Notes: generated by a model from the letters alone, not told the origin. Positions 1-9,775 are shown, counted from the stretch's first letter. The stretch: DNA of 64,000 bases from Scatosoma sp045542595 (GCA_045542595.1 JAZQLI010000003.1:1-64000); one strand, 5' to 3'. Translations and numbers: made by a program.

Positions 1-1395
1 TAAATCGATAAATGTCGTAACTATTATTCCAATAACGATAGGAATAATTAGTCCTACGCAAAGTCTAACAATATTCTTCCAAAAAAGAATAATATTTATA
101 TAACAAACTTTATGATAATAAATATTCATAATGATTCCGTTTGCAAGAATAAAAGAAAGCGCTGTCCCCATCGCGGCACCAATTGCGCCATATAACTGAC
201 ACAAGTGAATAGTTAATATTAAATTTATTATCGCCATAATTAAATATGCAATACTTCTAAATTGATGTTTATTTTCTGCCCGTTGAATTTCCATTCCCAC
301 ATTTTGAATAAGAGCAATACTCGCCGGAAATATCAATAGCAAGGCCACATAATACGATTCTTCATATCCTTCTCCAGCCCAAAAATGTATAAAGGGCTTT
401 CCAAAAAATAATAATCCAGTTGCAATTAATGCTAAAATGATAAACTGTATTCTACCTACTTTTATAAATAAGGAAGACAACTCCACCTTTAAGCATTGTA
501 AATTGTCTTTATTAGCATTATAAATTTTATGTATCTTCGGCGTAAAAACACCAGAAATCGACGTTGAAAACTGTCTATAATAATTATATAATGTATATCC
601 GATAGAATATATTGCAACAGAAATCGTGCCTGTATATCTTCCCAATAATAATTTATCTACATTAGAATTAATTTCATCAACAATTAAGTTAATGGCTATA
701 AAAATGGTAAAACCAAATAAACTTTTGAACAGACCTTTTTCAAAGTTTCTAAAATAAAATTTGTTTTTTAATACCACAAAAACATAAATCAAATAAATTA
801 TATCTACGATAAAATTGATTGACACAGTAAGAATAGCCAATGCCACCGATTTATATCCTAAAAGTAAAACAGAAATAATTAACAATGGACTAAAAACCGT
901 TCTAATGATACCTATCGACTTCAAAAACACAAACTTTTCATGAGCTGAAATAATATTTTGAAATACGCTCATAGGGAAAGTAAAAGTAAGATTTATAGTT
1001 AAAATCAGTGTTAATACTTTAGCAACTTCATATTCTGCCGTCGTTAACCCTTTGTCAAAAATCAGGTGCAAATTAAACGTCAAAAATAATCCGCACGATA
1101 AAGCTATACAGCCAATAATAGAAAAGATTAGTAAAAATAATCCGTTAAGTCTATAAATATCTTCATGACGGTTTTCTTTTTTATATTTTGCATAATACCG
1201 AATATATCCACTATTAAACCCCAAATTTAATATGGATAACATGGATAAAGTAGAAACAATAGTGTTGTATAAGCCATATTCACTTTGGCCAAGCGCTCTA
1301 ATCACTAAAGGTGATTGAATTAAACCAATAATGACGCTTAAAAGCATTTGTAAATAGGATAAAATTGTCCCTATTTTTAATTGATTTACTTTCAT
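1..1395 (-). CDS. Wzx-type polysaccharide flippase (partial, 3' end off window)
   Basis: Multi-spanning membrane protein of the oligosaccharide flippase (Wzx/MATE-like) superfamily, which moves lipid-linked repeat units across the cytoplasmic membrane. I translated 465 codons from an ATG at 1395 with no stop before the left edge, so only the last residues of a usual 470-500 aa protein are missing. Residues 28-43 read SPLVIRALGQSEYGLY, the typical first-helix signature of this family, followed by about a dozen hydrophobic segments. An AGAGGAAG box lies about 12 nt upstream. It is the last visible gene of the polysaccharide operon and is strongly AT-rich. The substrate is inferred from context, not from the sequence. 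Confidence 0.85.
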   Translation of the reverse strand, partial: MKVNQLKIGTILSYLQMLLSVIIGLIQSPLVIRALGQSEYGLYNTIVSTLSMLSILNLGFNSGYIRYYAKYKKENRHEDIYRLNGLFLLIFSIIGCIALSCGLFLTFNLHLIFDKGLTTAEYEVAKVLTLILTINLTFTFPMSVFQNIISAHEKFVFLKSIGIIRTVFSPLLIISVLLLGYKSVALAILTVSINFIVDIIYLIYVFVVLKNKFYFRNFEKGLFKSLFGFTIFIAINLIVDEINSNVDKLLLGRYTGTISVAIYSIGYTLYNYYRQFSTSISGVFTPKIHKIYNANKDNLQCLKVELSSLFIKVGRIQFIILALIATGLLFFGKPFIHFWAGEGYEESYYVALLLIFPASIALIQNVGMEIQRAENKHQFRSIAYLIMAIINLILTIHLCQLYGAIGAAMGTALSFILANGIIMNIYYHKVCYINIILFWKNIVRLCVGLIIPIVIGIIVTTFIDL

Positions 1396-1442
1396 CCTTA
1401 TTATACTTCCTCTACAATAAATTCTATTCTGTATGCTTCATT

Positions 1443-2615
1443 TCAACTTTTTATATTATTTCTTAAATATTCCATTGAAAATAATTTTTTCTTTTCAAAT
1501 TCCTCATTTTCTTTTTCGTAATCGATTTCTTGTAAACGCAAAATATACGATAATTTTTCCATCTTTTCATCGCCGCAAAAATGATTTTCACTGTTAAATA
1601 ATTTCGTTATACTTTTTATTCTAGTACTCATTGCTTTATCTTTCGTTCTATTGAAAACAAAATACTGTTTTCGATATAAAAAAGAAAAGACCACGGCATG
1701 AAAGCTATCCGTAAAAATATACTCCGCGTTTTTAATTAAAGACAAAAACTGTTGCGGCGATGCGTCGTATAATTTTTGATCGCCAAAATTTAAATCACTA
1801 AACTCAATATCTCCTGTCGCATGTGGTATCGTTACTACAAGCAATCCTTTATTTCTTGCAAACTGTTTTGCAATTTTTCTTGCCTTTATATTATTTCCTA
1901 AATAGTAACAGAAAATATACCTGTTCGCTATAGGAAGCTCTTCGCGGACTTTTTCCCAATCCTCAACCGTAAGTAGCAGCGTGGGATCTAATACACAATA
2001 TGGCTGAACGGATACCAATTGCTGTATTAAATCAATTGCATTTTCTTCTCTCACCGAAATCGCCCGAAAATCCGCCAAACTTTTTTCAATCAATTTTCGA
2101 TTTTCATCATCAATTCTATCACTACCAATACTTGCCGCATAAGAAATTTTTATTTTTTGCGAAGGAACAAAATCGAGAAAATATGCAGAATTATACCATC
2201 GCATATTCCAAACCTGATCGCTACCAGTGATGAACACTTCATAATCATTCGTGCAGTTTTTAAGAGTTTGCATATCGTAAACACTTTTACTATGCCGAAT
2301 AACTTCTTGGTTAAATGCAAAAAACGCTGCTCGCCTTCGATCTTTTATCTGTTGCTTAGTCTCTTCCTTATTCAACCTCCAAGTGCGATATTTTCGAAAA
2401 GGATATCCAAAAACTTTTAATATCCCCGCTTTTAAAAATTGAATGCCCCTCTTTTTATGGACTATTTCCATAGACATAAAATTCCCAGAAAAGGAAATTT
2501 GTTCTGCTACAACATCCTGTTTATTTAAAAATTCACATAACGCATAAGCTTGTAAATTCCCCCCATAGTTAAGGCTTTTATAATAATGCGTTATAATCCC
2601 TATTTTTTTCTGCAC
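1443..2615 (-). CDS. polysaccharide pyruvyl transferase family protein
   Basis: Member of the polysaccharide pyruvyl transferase family (CsaB/WcaK-like), enzymes that add ketal pyruvate to sugars. The N-terminus has the family motif around IITHYYKSLNYGGNLQAYAL, a central FITGSDQVWN, and a C-terminal TDSFHAVVFSFLY, which resembles the conserved SxRxHxxxxA-type motif but with Phe for Arg. The start is uncertain: a TTG at 2624 overlaps the upstream stop, but AGGTGG lies 9 nt before a GTG at 2615, which I prefer (390 aa). It follows a second, distinct family member. Pyruvylation is inferred from the family; some members may use other donors. Confidence 0.8.
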   Translation of the reverse strand: MQKKIGIITHYYKSLNYGGNLQAYALCEFLNKQDVVAEQISFSGNFMSMEIVHKKRGIQFLKAGILKVFGYPFRKYRTWRLNKEETKQQIKDRRRAAFFAFNQEVIRHSKSVYDMQTLKNCTNDYEVFITGSDQVWNMRWYNSAYFLDFVPSQKIKISYAASIGSDRIDDENRKLIEKSLADFRAISVREENAIDLIQQLVSVQPYCVLDPTLLLTVEDWEKVREELPIANRYIFCYYLGNNIKARKIAKQFARNKGLLVVTIPHATGDIEFSDLNFGDQKLYDASPQQFLSLIKNAEYIFTDSFHAVVFSFLYRKQYFVFNRTKDKAMSTRIKSITKLFNSENHFCGDEKMEKLSYILRLQEIDYEKENEEFEKKKLFSMEYLRNNIKS

Positions 2616-2620
2616 AATGT

Positions 2621-3790
2621 TCAACCACCTATCACTTCTTTTAATGCTTTCGACGCTACATATACTCGTTGTTGGTAATCAGGCATATTCTTATTCAGAT
2701 GTTCTTTAATTGCATTCTCATGCTTTTCTAACCACTGAAAAGCTATTGATAAATCTTCTTCCTTGTTAATATCCTGTACGCTACAAACATACTTTTCTTC
2801 TGTGCCGAAAATATCCTTTGCTATTCCACGGCTTTTTACTGAATATCCTACTACTAACGTAGGTATACAACTAGAATACGCGGCAATGGTTGCATGTGTC
2901 CGCGCCCCCACGAAAAATCTACACCTAGAAATATATCCTTTTAATTCCGTCGCATTACAGTCTTCAATGCGTAGCACACGCCCTGTCTCTTTATATTTTT
3001 CAAACAATAGAGAAATAGGCGTATTATCATTATTACTTTTCCACACAACATGGGGAATTAACGCAATTTGCATTTGCGTTTTGGCAATAATATATTCAAT
3101 TAATTGGCAATACGCGCCAAATAAAACGTTCTTTTCACCCTCACACGATAATACCAGGGGGCTTATATTTATCCCAACTGTATTATTTTCAATAAAACCT
3201 TGCGGCAACTCTTTTGTTACACAGGGCAAAATAAAAGCTGAATCGGGGATTAAAACAATTTTTGTTTTTACTCCTGCATTCTTTAACGCCTTGTAGGTAA
3301 TAGATTCTCTCGCCGTAATCAAATCATATCGTGATAAATCTTCTACAACTTTAGCATCTTTTAATAAATCTGGTTCAATGGAGCATCCCAATAAAACGGT
3401 CTTTGCGCCTTTCTTTTTTAGTTCTTTATTTAACAATGCTAACACTTCAGGTATCCCATCATAACAATAATTGTCGCCGCCAATCGAAATTGCTAAAGTG
3501 TCTTTATCGGCAAATTGAAGCAAACTTTTATAAGCAGGCTTTACATACGCAAGTTTTTGCTTAAAAAATTTCATTTTAATAGCCGATAGAAAACCCGAGC
3601 TCGTCTTCTTGGAAAGCGGTTTTCCACAAGCAATAGTTTTTACCTTCTCTAGATATTTTTTATCTTCTTCAGGGCGTTTAGAAAACAGACAAACTTCTTC
3701 AGCGCCATCAATCAATGACGAAACTGTTCGCACCAATGCTTCGCATCCATGATTCCCACTGCCACCATGCATATATAAAGCAACCTTCAT
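2621..3790 (-). CDS. polysaccharide pyruvyl transferase family protein (second type)
   Basis: 389 aa protein of the same superfamily as its downstream neighbour but of a different subgroup. The N-terminus reads ALYMHGGSGNHGCEALVRT, the glycine-rich GxxGxxGxEA motif that opens the Rossmann-like half, and the C-terminal half carries CRFFVGARTHATIAAYSS, the conserved GARxHA motif expected near the donor site. The start is supported by AAAGGAG seven nt before the ATG. Likely role: transfer of a pyruvyl (or related) group to the surface glycan. Having two paralogous genes in tandem suggests two different acceptor sugars, which is inference. Confidence 0.82.
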   Translation of the reverse strand: MKVALYMHGGSGNHGCEALVRTVSSLIDGAEEVCLFSKRPEEDKKYLEKVKTIACGKPLSKKTSSGFLSAIKMKFFKQKLAYVKPAYKSLLQFADKDTLAISIGGDNYCYDGIPEVLALLNKELKKKGAKTVLLGCSIEPDLLKDAKVVEDLSRYDLITARESITYKALKNAGVKTKIVLIPDSAFILPCVTKELPQGFIENNTVGINISPLVLSCEGEKNVLFGAYCQLIEYIIAKTQMQIALIPHVVWKSNNDNTPISLLFEKYKETGRVLRIEDCNATELKGYISRCRFFVGARTHATIAAYSSCIPTLVVGYSVKSRGIAKDIFGTEEKYVCSVQDINKEEDLSIAFQWLEKHENAIKEHLNKNMPDYQQRVYVASKALKEVIGG

Positions 3791-3803
3791 CGCACATCTC
3801 CTT

Positions 3804-4703
3804 TTAATTAAGTCCTACACAAGCAACAATTTGTTTCCTATACGTTACATCGTCTAAGTCTTCAACTATTTTCCCGTCTTCCGCTTCATTCGTATATTTT
3901 CCCTTAACGGCCACTTTTGAAGTAGCCCCCATTTTCATCCATTCATATTCAATGTCAATATGTCCAATATCAATTGCTTGATAGCCTTTCAAATATAAAT
4001 CATACGCCATTACCGTTGCCGTAGGTCCAAGAGCAATTAATACCAAAGTTTCTTTGCTTATATTTTTTTCAATCGCTTCAATTATTTCTTCGTAATAGGC
4101 AAAAGCTTCATTTGCGGGGCATAAAATTCTCTTTATGCTTTTCGCGTTATCGAAAAAATCATTACCGACCCCCAAACGACTTTTATCCCCTTCCACAAAA
4201 ACAATACTTCTTTCATGCCAAATCTTTTTTAACAATTCGGCATAATGATAACTTTTTTCTTTCGTTTTAAAATGCATATAGAACCGAGTCATTGATGTAT
4301 GGTAATATATTTTACCCTTTTTTAATAGCCTACTCAACTCAATTCGATGGTTACGAATAAATCTTTTCCAATATTTTTTTGCTTCTAGTTTAATATTTTT
4401 TTCTTTTTTATATAATTCACCAGCTAAACAAACAATAAACTTTTCATCTTCTAACTGTAATATATCTTTCATTTTTTGCGCAAGTTTCTTATCGTATTGC
4501 TGAAAATCAATAGAGTTTCCAAACATTATATTAAATTCACCATCTCCGTAGCGCGCAACAGAGGACTTATCTTCAATAATTTTTGTTATTGTTTCTTCTA
4601 TGCTTTTAATCGTCGGTTTTGGATAAACAATTCGCCCTATCCAATTTTTGGGAAATGAAAGCAACCATTTTGTACGATTTTTAATTTTTGTAATAATACT
4701 CAT
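3804..4703 (-). CDS. GT-D fold glycosyltransferase (DUF1792 type)
   Basis: Matches the DUF1792 / GT-D glycosyltransferase family, known from streptococcal adhesin glycosylation loci as a metal-independent hexosyl transferase. Diagnostic segments are SVARYGDGEFNIMFG near the N-terminus, GVGNDFFDNAKS in the middle, ALGPTATVMAYDLYLKG and IDIGHIDIEYEWMKMG near the C-terminus. The D.E in the last two segments fits the DXE active site. I chose the ATG at 4703 (299 aa) because AGGAG sits eight nt upstream and it makes an ATGA overlap with the preceding gene; an ATG at 4739 would overlap that gene much more. It probably adds one sugar of the repeat unit. Confidence 0.85.
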   Translation of the reverse strand: MSIITKIKNRTKWLLSFPKNWIGRIVYPKPTIKSIEETITKIIEDKSSVARYGDGEFNIMFGNSIDFQQYDKKLAQKMKDILQLEDEKFIVCLAGELYKKEKNIKLEAKKYWKRFIRNHRIELSRLLKKGKIYYHTSMTRFYMHFKTKEKSYHYAELLKKIWHERSIVFVEGDKSRLGVGNDFFDNAKSIKRILCPANEAFAYYEEIIEAIEKNISKETLVLIALGPTATVMAYDLYLKGYQAIDIGHIDIEYEWMKMGATSKVAVKGKYTNEAEDGKIVEDLDDVTYRKQIVACVGLN

Positions 4704-5701
4704 AAAAAGCTCCTGATTTTCCTTCTTATACTGGCCCAAAATAAATAGTTCTTTACACTTTTTTCAACCTTATTAATATCTTGTTTTTTTAAAGCTTTTA
4801 TAATTCCTTTCGTGCGTTTTGATTTGCAGTAAGGCAAAGCTTTTTGTAAAAGCTCGTTTTGGCAAATGTTTATATACTTTTCTTGTCGCATATTTTTCTC
4901 TGTAGACCACAGACCCAGCATACATTCCATAGTATTCCCAATGAAATGCGAATAGAAATGTACTTCATTTTTTTTGGAAAATGCATTAAATTTCTCTAAA
5001 AGTTCTTTAATTTTTTCATAACTATTACAATACCATTGAAATAAATTCGGAAAAAATTTTCTTGATGCAGACGTCGATAACTGCCGATACTGCAATTGAG
5101 CCTCTGCAACCATTTGAATAGTATCACAATGCTCATAATATTCAACATTAAATATCACGTCTTCTGAAACAATAATGCTAGGGTTAAATCGTATATTATA
5201 TTTTTTTATAATTTCCGTTTTATATAGCTTGCCCCACGGGAAATTAAATGCCGTTGCAAAATATTTATGAAAATCCAATAAATAGTCTTGTACGCATTCG
5301 TATTTAACCGTTTTTATTGCTCCATAAATATCAGAATTTTTATTCTCATAAAAAGCTCGATAGTTACTAATAACTAAATCTTCTGAATAAACCATTAAGG
5401 TTTTGAAATAATCTTTCGGCACATAATCGTCGCTATCCAAAAAAAAGATTCTTTCCCCTTGCGCTATTTCAATTGCACTATTTCTAGCCGCAGAAACACC
5501 AGCATTTTTTTTATGAATCACTTGTACACGACTATCCCTTGCGGCATATTCATCACAAATTTGCGGACAATTATCAGGAGAGCCGTCATCCACTAAGATA
5601 ATCTCACTATCCTTCGGTGCTTCCCGCAACACACTATCTACACATTCCCGAAGATATTTTTCTGTTTTATATACAGGAATAATAATACTTAATTCCATCA
5701 T
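4700..5701 (-). CDS. GT2 family glycosyltransferase
   Basis: Classic GT-A fold family 2 glycosyltransferase, 333 aa. The N-terminus LSIIIPVYKTEKYLRECVDS is the nucleotide-sugar binding strand-loop, ILVDDGSPDNC supplies the first acidic residues and FLDSDDYVP the metal-binding DxD. The C-terminal third is lysine-rich and less conserved. Two ATGs lie side by side at 5701 and 5698. The stop of the upstream gene overlaps the first start by one base (TAATG), so translation is probably coupled. It is cytoplasmic or membrane-associated and acts on the lipid-linked intermediate. Confidence 0.9.
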   Translation of the reverse strand: MMELSIIIPVYKTEKYLRECVDSVLREAPKDSEIILVDDGSPDNCPQICDEYAARDSRVQVIHKKNAGVSAARNSAIEIAQGERIFFLDSDDYVPKDYFKTLMVYSEDLVISNYRAFYENKNSDIYGAIKTVKYECVQDYLLDFHKYFATAFNFPWGKLYKTEIIKKYNIRFNPSIIVSEDVIFNVEYYEHCDTIQMVAEAQLQYRQLSTSASRKFFPNLFQWYCNSYEKIKELLEKFNAFSKKNEVHFYSHFIGNTMECMLGLWSTEKNMRQEKYINICQNELLQKALPYCKSKRTKGIIKALKKQDINKVEKSVKNYLFWASIRRKIRSFL

Positions 5702-6621
5702 TACTTTTTCTCTTCCCTTAAAATTTCAAATAGCGCTTCAGGATACCTAGCACTTAATCTATCTAATGCTCTATCATTTTCACCGCCGATACAATTATCT
5801 TTTTGCAAACTTTCTGCTTGCGAGCCTTCTAAAGTGGAAAAGGTTCTATGGCTTCTTCTGGTTTTTACAATTTTTGTGCCTTTTTTTGCACTCATAAACC
5901 GCATCCATAAGTCGTCGGCCGTAAAAGCTGTTTCCTTTAATGCCGTCTCATTAAACGCTTCTTTATCCACACTGTCAAATGGATATAACGTTCCGCCACC
6001 AGTAGATGGAAACAATAAAGATGACGGTTTTTTAACTCCCTCCTTACAGTGCACCCGCCAAGTATTATAAGGGCCTAAAAGATTATTTTTTCTCGTACAT
6101 TTTTGCGCACGATTACAAACAATACAATTTGGATATTTCTTATGTAATTTAAGTAATCGTTCTATGGAATCTTCCGGATAAATCAAATCATCGTCATAAG
6201 TAATCACTAGCTCATCCGATTGTTGTTCTTGCAATGCATAGTAATATTTTTTATGTGAGCGCAAATCTTTACAAAATCGAATTTCCAACCCTTTTTCGCA
6301 TAATGATTTTAATAACTTGGGTAATTCTATGCCGTCAAATTGTTCTTTTGCCAACCACAAAACAATCCTATCGGGTTTTACCGTTTGATTAAACAACGAT
6401 TTAATGGCATATCCAACACTTTCAATTCTAGCAGGAAAAGTTGTCAAAGAAACTATAATTTTCTTCTCCCTTGTTTTCTTGTTTAAAAAACAATTAGACA
6501 ATGGTATTTTTTTAATTATTTTTCTTTCCATTCTCGCAATAGCACGATATAATAAACCACTAAAATAAGGAACTCTTACCCCTTCTGGAAATTTGAAAAA
6601 ATCCAACGTTTTTATTTTCAT
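5701..6621 (-). CDS. GT-A-like glycosyltransferase
   Basis: 306 aa protein of a GT2-like family. The core begins with KIIVSLTTFPARIESVGYAI, an opening typical of capsule-locus glycosyltransferases, and carries LVITYDDDLIYPEDS, a DDD metal site, then AFTADDLWMRFMSAKKGTK, which resembles the acceptor-side acidic motif. The start at 6621 is chosen because it gives an ATGA overlap with the upstream gene and GGGGAAAG precedes it; an ATG 45 nt further upstream has neither. Linkage and sugar cannot be read from the sequence. Confidence 0.8.
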   Translation of the reverse strand: MKIKTLDFFKFPEGVRVPYFSGLLYRAIARMERKIIKKIPLSNCFLNKKTREKKIIVSLTTFPARIESVGYAIKSLFNQTVKPDRIVLWLAKEQFDGIELPKLLKSLCEKGLEIRFCKDLRSHKKYYYALQEQQSDELVITYDDDLIYPEDSIERLLKLHKKYPNCIVCNRAQKCTRKNNLLGPYNTWRVHCKEGVKKPSSLLFPSTGGGTLYPFDSVDKEAFNETALKETAFTADDLWMRFMSAKKGTKIVKTRRSHRTFSTLEGSQAESLQKDNCIGGENDRALDRLSARYPEALFEILREEKK

Positions 6622-7496
6622 TTTCTTTCCCCGAAAAATCTCATTACTCTCGGCAATTTTAAACACATAGGTTTAATAAAAAAACTGTGATATTCTTTAT
6701 ATCCGTCTACTACAATAAAATTCTTCTCCACATTGAAAGTATGAAGCCCTTTATTGTAGGGCGGATATTTATCTGAAGAAAAAGACATTACTTCCGTCTC
6801 TTTAAATTCTTCTGGATTCAAAGTATCAATTTTCATCAAACGTATTCTTCTTCCATATCGTTCTTCCGAATCTTGTACCGGACGATATAACACTCCGTTT
6901 ATCTCAAAAAAATGTCCCCCTGGCCTAGCCGCCTTTATATCGATTTTAACAGGATTACTTTTATGCGGAATCCATTCTAACTCACCCGATCTTCTATAAA
7001 AGATTTTTAATCCACTCAAAGCGTCTTCTGCATCTGTAGCAAAAATCCATTCGTATTCGCCATATTTAAGAAAAGTCTGGTCTATTAGACCTGAGTTAAA
7101 AATTATTTTTTTCTTTTCTGTATCTACGTCATTTATATCGTAGGCATATACTTTACCGCTACGGTAAGCTTCAGGAATTATCTTTCCATTATAAACAAAA
7201 GGATAAGATAAATGCCAAGATTCTTCTATCCACCGCTCCTTCCTGATTAATTTCATCGTCTTGCGATTAACGGTCAATAAGGAAATAAAACCTACATTTG
7301 TATAAAAGGGAAATTCTTCGACTAGAATATAATAATTTTTATCGTCAAAATCATATAAGAAAGGATCAGCAAAAAAACGATCTTTATATTTATGTTTTAC
7401 CCATTTTATATTTCCTGGTTGTCCATTTAAGATATCCTCTATTGAATTTTGAATTATGCCGATATTCCAAACCCCTAATAAAAATTTATTTAGCAT
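6618..7496 (-). CDS. GINT1-like / GH43-like five-bladed beta-propeller protein
   Basis: 292 aa protein with no signal peptide. The segment RFFADPFLYDFDDKNYYILVEEF resembles the domain found at the N-terminus of plant glucosamine inositolphosphorylceramide transferase and in bacterial polysaccharide loci, a beta-propeller related to GH43 (shown in two parts: RFFADPFLYD and YYILVEEFPF). ESWHLSYPFVYNG and ARPGGHFFEINGVLYRPVQD are further repeats of the same blade pattern. In bacteria the role is not established; location suggests glycan modification or assembly. The ATG at 7496 has GGAG nine nt upstream; a TTG at 7511 has none. Confidence 0.65.
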   Translation of the reverse strand: MLNKFLLGVWNIGIIQNSIEDILNGQPGNIKWVKHKYKDRFFADPFLYDFDDKNYYILVEEFPFYTNVGFISLLTVNRKTMKLIRKERWIEESWHLSYPFVYNGKIIPEAYRSGKVYAYDINDVDTEKKKIIFNSGLIDQTFLKYGEYEWIFATDAEDALSGLKIFYRRSGELEWIPHKSNPVKIDIKAARPGGHFFEINGVLYRPVQDSEERYGRRIRLMKIDTLNPEEFKETEVMSFSSDKYPPYNKGLHTFNVEKNFIVVDGYKEYHSFFIKPMCLKLPRVMRFFGERK

Positions 7497-7501
7497 AGCC
7501 T

Positions 7502-8545
7502 TTAGCTCCAAAAAAACGCATATTCAGGAATTCCCGTTAAAAAGATATAAGCAATAAACATTATTCCTATCCCTATTGTTTCCATAACTTGTATGTTTTT
7601 ATCTCTTTCTACCGTTATCGCCATAGGAATTAATAATATATTAAAAAAAGAAAAATACATACTAATTCTAAATACTTCTGCAATCATTGAGGAAAATAAC
7701 TGAAAGAGTAACCCAATAAAACTCAAATTATACAAAATGTTTGCTTGCTTATATTTTTTAGACACCGCTGGATAGTAAAAAAAGCAAAAGGCAAAAATAG
7801 CCCCTTGAATAATAAAACCAGCCATGGAAAGTCCTACCGTTCTATCAATATACCCTTCATATTGTGTGTCAACTAAATATTTTTGTAACAAATCCCGAAT
7901 AAAGGATTCTCCCCCTACAAAAAATACAGCCCCAACAATGATAGCAACTAATAAATGTACTTTCCCCAGTTTCTTATCAGCAATTGGATAAGCAATTAAA
8001 AAAATAAGAGCCGACCTATGAAATAAACTTCCTAATAATACAAGAAGCACAAACAACTTCCAATTTTTCGTTTTTATACCAAAATAGGAAAGCATTGTTA
8101 ACGATAACGCTAATGCTTGCCGAAGACCGCTTAAACTGAATTCAAAATAACCTAAAGCCAAAAATGCGAGAAAGCTTAACAGTGGACTTTCGGATTCTGT
8201 ATAAATCAGCCGTCCGGCAACAATGATATACGCCAATGCAACGAAGGCAAGCCACCATTGTACATCAGGAAAAATACGACTGAAAAGCCATGAAAAAAGA
8301 AAGTAAAACGGATCTTTGCGCTCGCCATTAAAAAATGTTAGTATTCTTGAAAACGATAATTTTGCGTATTTATTATAGTAATTTACATACACCGGTATAT
8401 CTGGTTGTAAATTATGTGCGCGTAAGGCTGCATATAAAAATAATATAGCACATGCAGTTATAATTAAATACTTTTTCCCATTTTTCTTCGTGGGCGGAAA
8501 AACCAATGAAAAAAGAAATATCCCGCTTATGCATAATAAAATCAT
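7502..8545 (-). CDS. EpsG-family polysaccharide polymerase (Wzy-like)
   Basis: 347 aa integral membrane protein with about ten hydrophobic segments separated by short loops. The loop after the second helix, AALRAHNLQPDIPVYVNYY, matches the RxxxxxxDxxxYxxxY pattern of EpsG proteins, and GYFEFSLSGLRQALALSLTM matches the conserved GLRQA motif. Wzy-like proteins link flipped repeat units into polymer on the outer face of the membrane. A GAAGGGG box precedes the ATG, which overlaps the upstream stop by four bases. Together with the flippase at the left edge it defines a Wzx/Wzy-dependent pathway. Confidence 0.88.
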   Translation of the reverse strand: MILLCISGIFLFSLVFPPTKKNGKKYLIITACAILFLYAALRAHNLQPDIPVYVNYYNKYAKLSFSRILTFFNGERKDPFYFLFSWLFSRIFPDVQWWLAFVALAYIIVAGRLIYTESESPLLSFLAFLALGYFEFSLSGLRQALALSLTMLSYFGIKTKNWKLFVLLVLLGSLFHRSALIFLIAYPIADKKLGKVHLLVAIIVGAVFFVGGESFIRDLLQKYLVDTQYEGYIDRTVGLSMAGFIIQGAIFAFCFFYYPAVSKKYKQANILYNLSFIGLLFQLFSSMIAEVFRISMYFSFFNILLIPMAITVERDKNIQVMETIGIGIMFIAYIFLTGIPEYAFFWS

Positions 8546-9762
8546 TTTTTATCCCCTTCCAACAATTTGCAATAGATTGCTTTCATTTCTTCTATTAGCG
8601 TATCTTTTTCAAAATTATACTTTGCAAAATTAACGCAAAACGAAGAATAATATCCCTTACCGTTTTCTTTAATATGTTTTATGGCATCAACTATACCTAG
8701 CACATTCCCTTTTTCCACAACGTAACCGCAATTTTCACCAATCAATTCTGGACATGCCGTTGCATTATAAACAATAGCTGGAGTTCCGCAAGCTAAAGCC
8801 TCCGCAATAACTTTTCCAAACGTATCTTCCCTTGATAAATGAACATATACGTCTACGCTAGAATACAATTTTGCTAATTCTGCCGTATCACTTATATATC
8901 CAATAGATATAACATTTTCGGGAAGAATCATATCTTTAGATAACTTCCCTGCCAACACAATCCTAGTATCATTGTCTAATCGTTTGGACAACTCCAACAA
9001 GTCTTTATATTTCAACGATTCTATCGTCCAAACCGCACCAATGCATAAAATCAAGAATTTATCTTTAGAAAGATTGTATTTTTCCAAAAGACTCTCTTCC
9101 CGCGGATAAAAAACTTTTAAATCAATCCAATTATAAATTCGCTTGAATATGCTTGCATTATTTAAAAACGATTTTTTTCCTTCATTCGTTATCCAATCAG
9201 AAACCCCTATTACAGCTAAACTTGGAATCGCCTGCAGCCATTCTTTCTTATCTTCCCAAAGTTTTTTCGTGCTATCAAAAAACCAACTCTTGTTATCCTT
9301 TTTTAATTGCGGACAGCTATGACACCCTGTCTCCCATTTATAACAAGCTTGCTCTGTATAATGAGTACATTTTCCCGTAAAAATCCAACAATCGTGCAAT
9401 GTTATTACTGTTGCAATATTATGCTTTTTAATATATTTTAACAACAAGCCTAAATGAATATAATTTGCATGAAGATTTCTCAAATGAATAATATCGGGCT
9501 GTTCCTTTTTTACCCATCTCAATAATCGTTTTGTCGCAAAAAAAGAAAAATATGCCTGCTTACCTGTTAGCCTTGAAAAAAAAGCATGTATTTTTCTTTC
9601 CAATTTAGTACCGATAATATAAATATCATCTCGATTTATAGTAGTTTGCGTTGTAGCAACAATAGATTCTATCCCTGTTTTCTTTAAGTATTCATCAAGT
9701 TCAGCAACAGTTCTACCAGTGCTACTTATACCATAAACTGCATTAATTTGCAAAACTTTCAT
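8542..9762 (-). CDS. GT4 family glycosyltransferase
   Basis: 406 aa GT-B fold retaining glycosyltransferase. The N-terminal domain starts KVLQINAVYGISSTGRTVAE; a cysteine-rich stretch (HDCWIFTGKCTHYTEQACYK and GCHSCPQLKKD) marks the WcaC/colanic-acid-like subgroup. The C-terminal domain has FLILCIGAVWT and the E-x7-E donor motif in EDTFGKVIAEALACGTP. The ATG has AAGGA ten nt upstream. It ends in an ATGA overlap with the polymerase gene. Confidence 0.9.
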   Translation of the reverse strand: MKVLQINAVYGISSTGRTVAELDEYLKKTGIESIVATTQTTINRDDIYIIGTKLERKIHAFFSRLTGKQAYFSFFATKRLLRWVKKEQPDIIHLRNLHANYIHLGLLLKYIKKHNIATVITLHDCWIFTGKCTHYTEQACYKWETGCHSCPQLKKDNKSWFFDSTKKLWEDKKEWLQAIPSLAVIGVSDWITNEGKKSFLNNASIFKRIYNWIDLKVFYPREESLLEKYNLSKDKFLILCIGAVWTIESLKYKDLLELSKRLDNDTRIVLAGKLSKDMILPENVISIGYISDTAELAKLYSSVDVYVHLSREDTFGKVIAEALACGTPAIVYNATACPELIGENCGYVVEKGNVLGIVDAIKHIKENGKGYYSSFCVNFAKYNFEKDTLIEEMKAIYCKLLEGDKK

Positions 9763-9775
9763 TGTTGTTCAATCC

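Noticed and set aside
5963..5971. TTATCCACA, a perfect DnaA box, here and at 54555-54563
   Set aside because: Both are single, inside coding genes and far from dnaA. No cluster is present, so they are chance matches.
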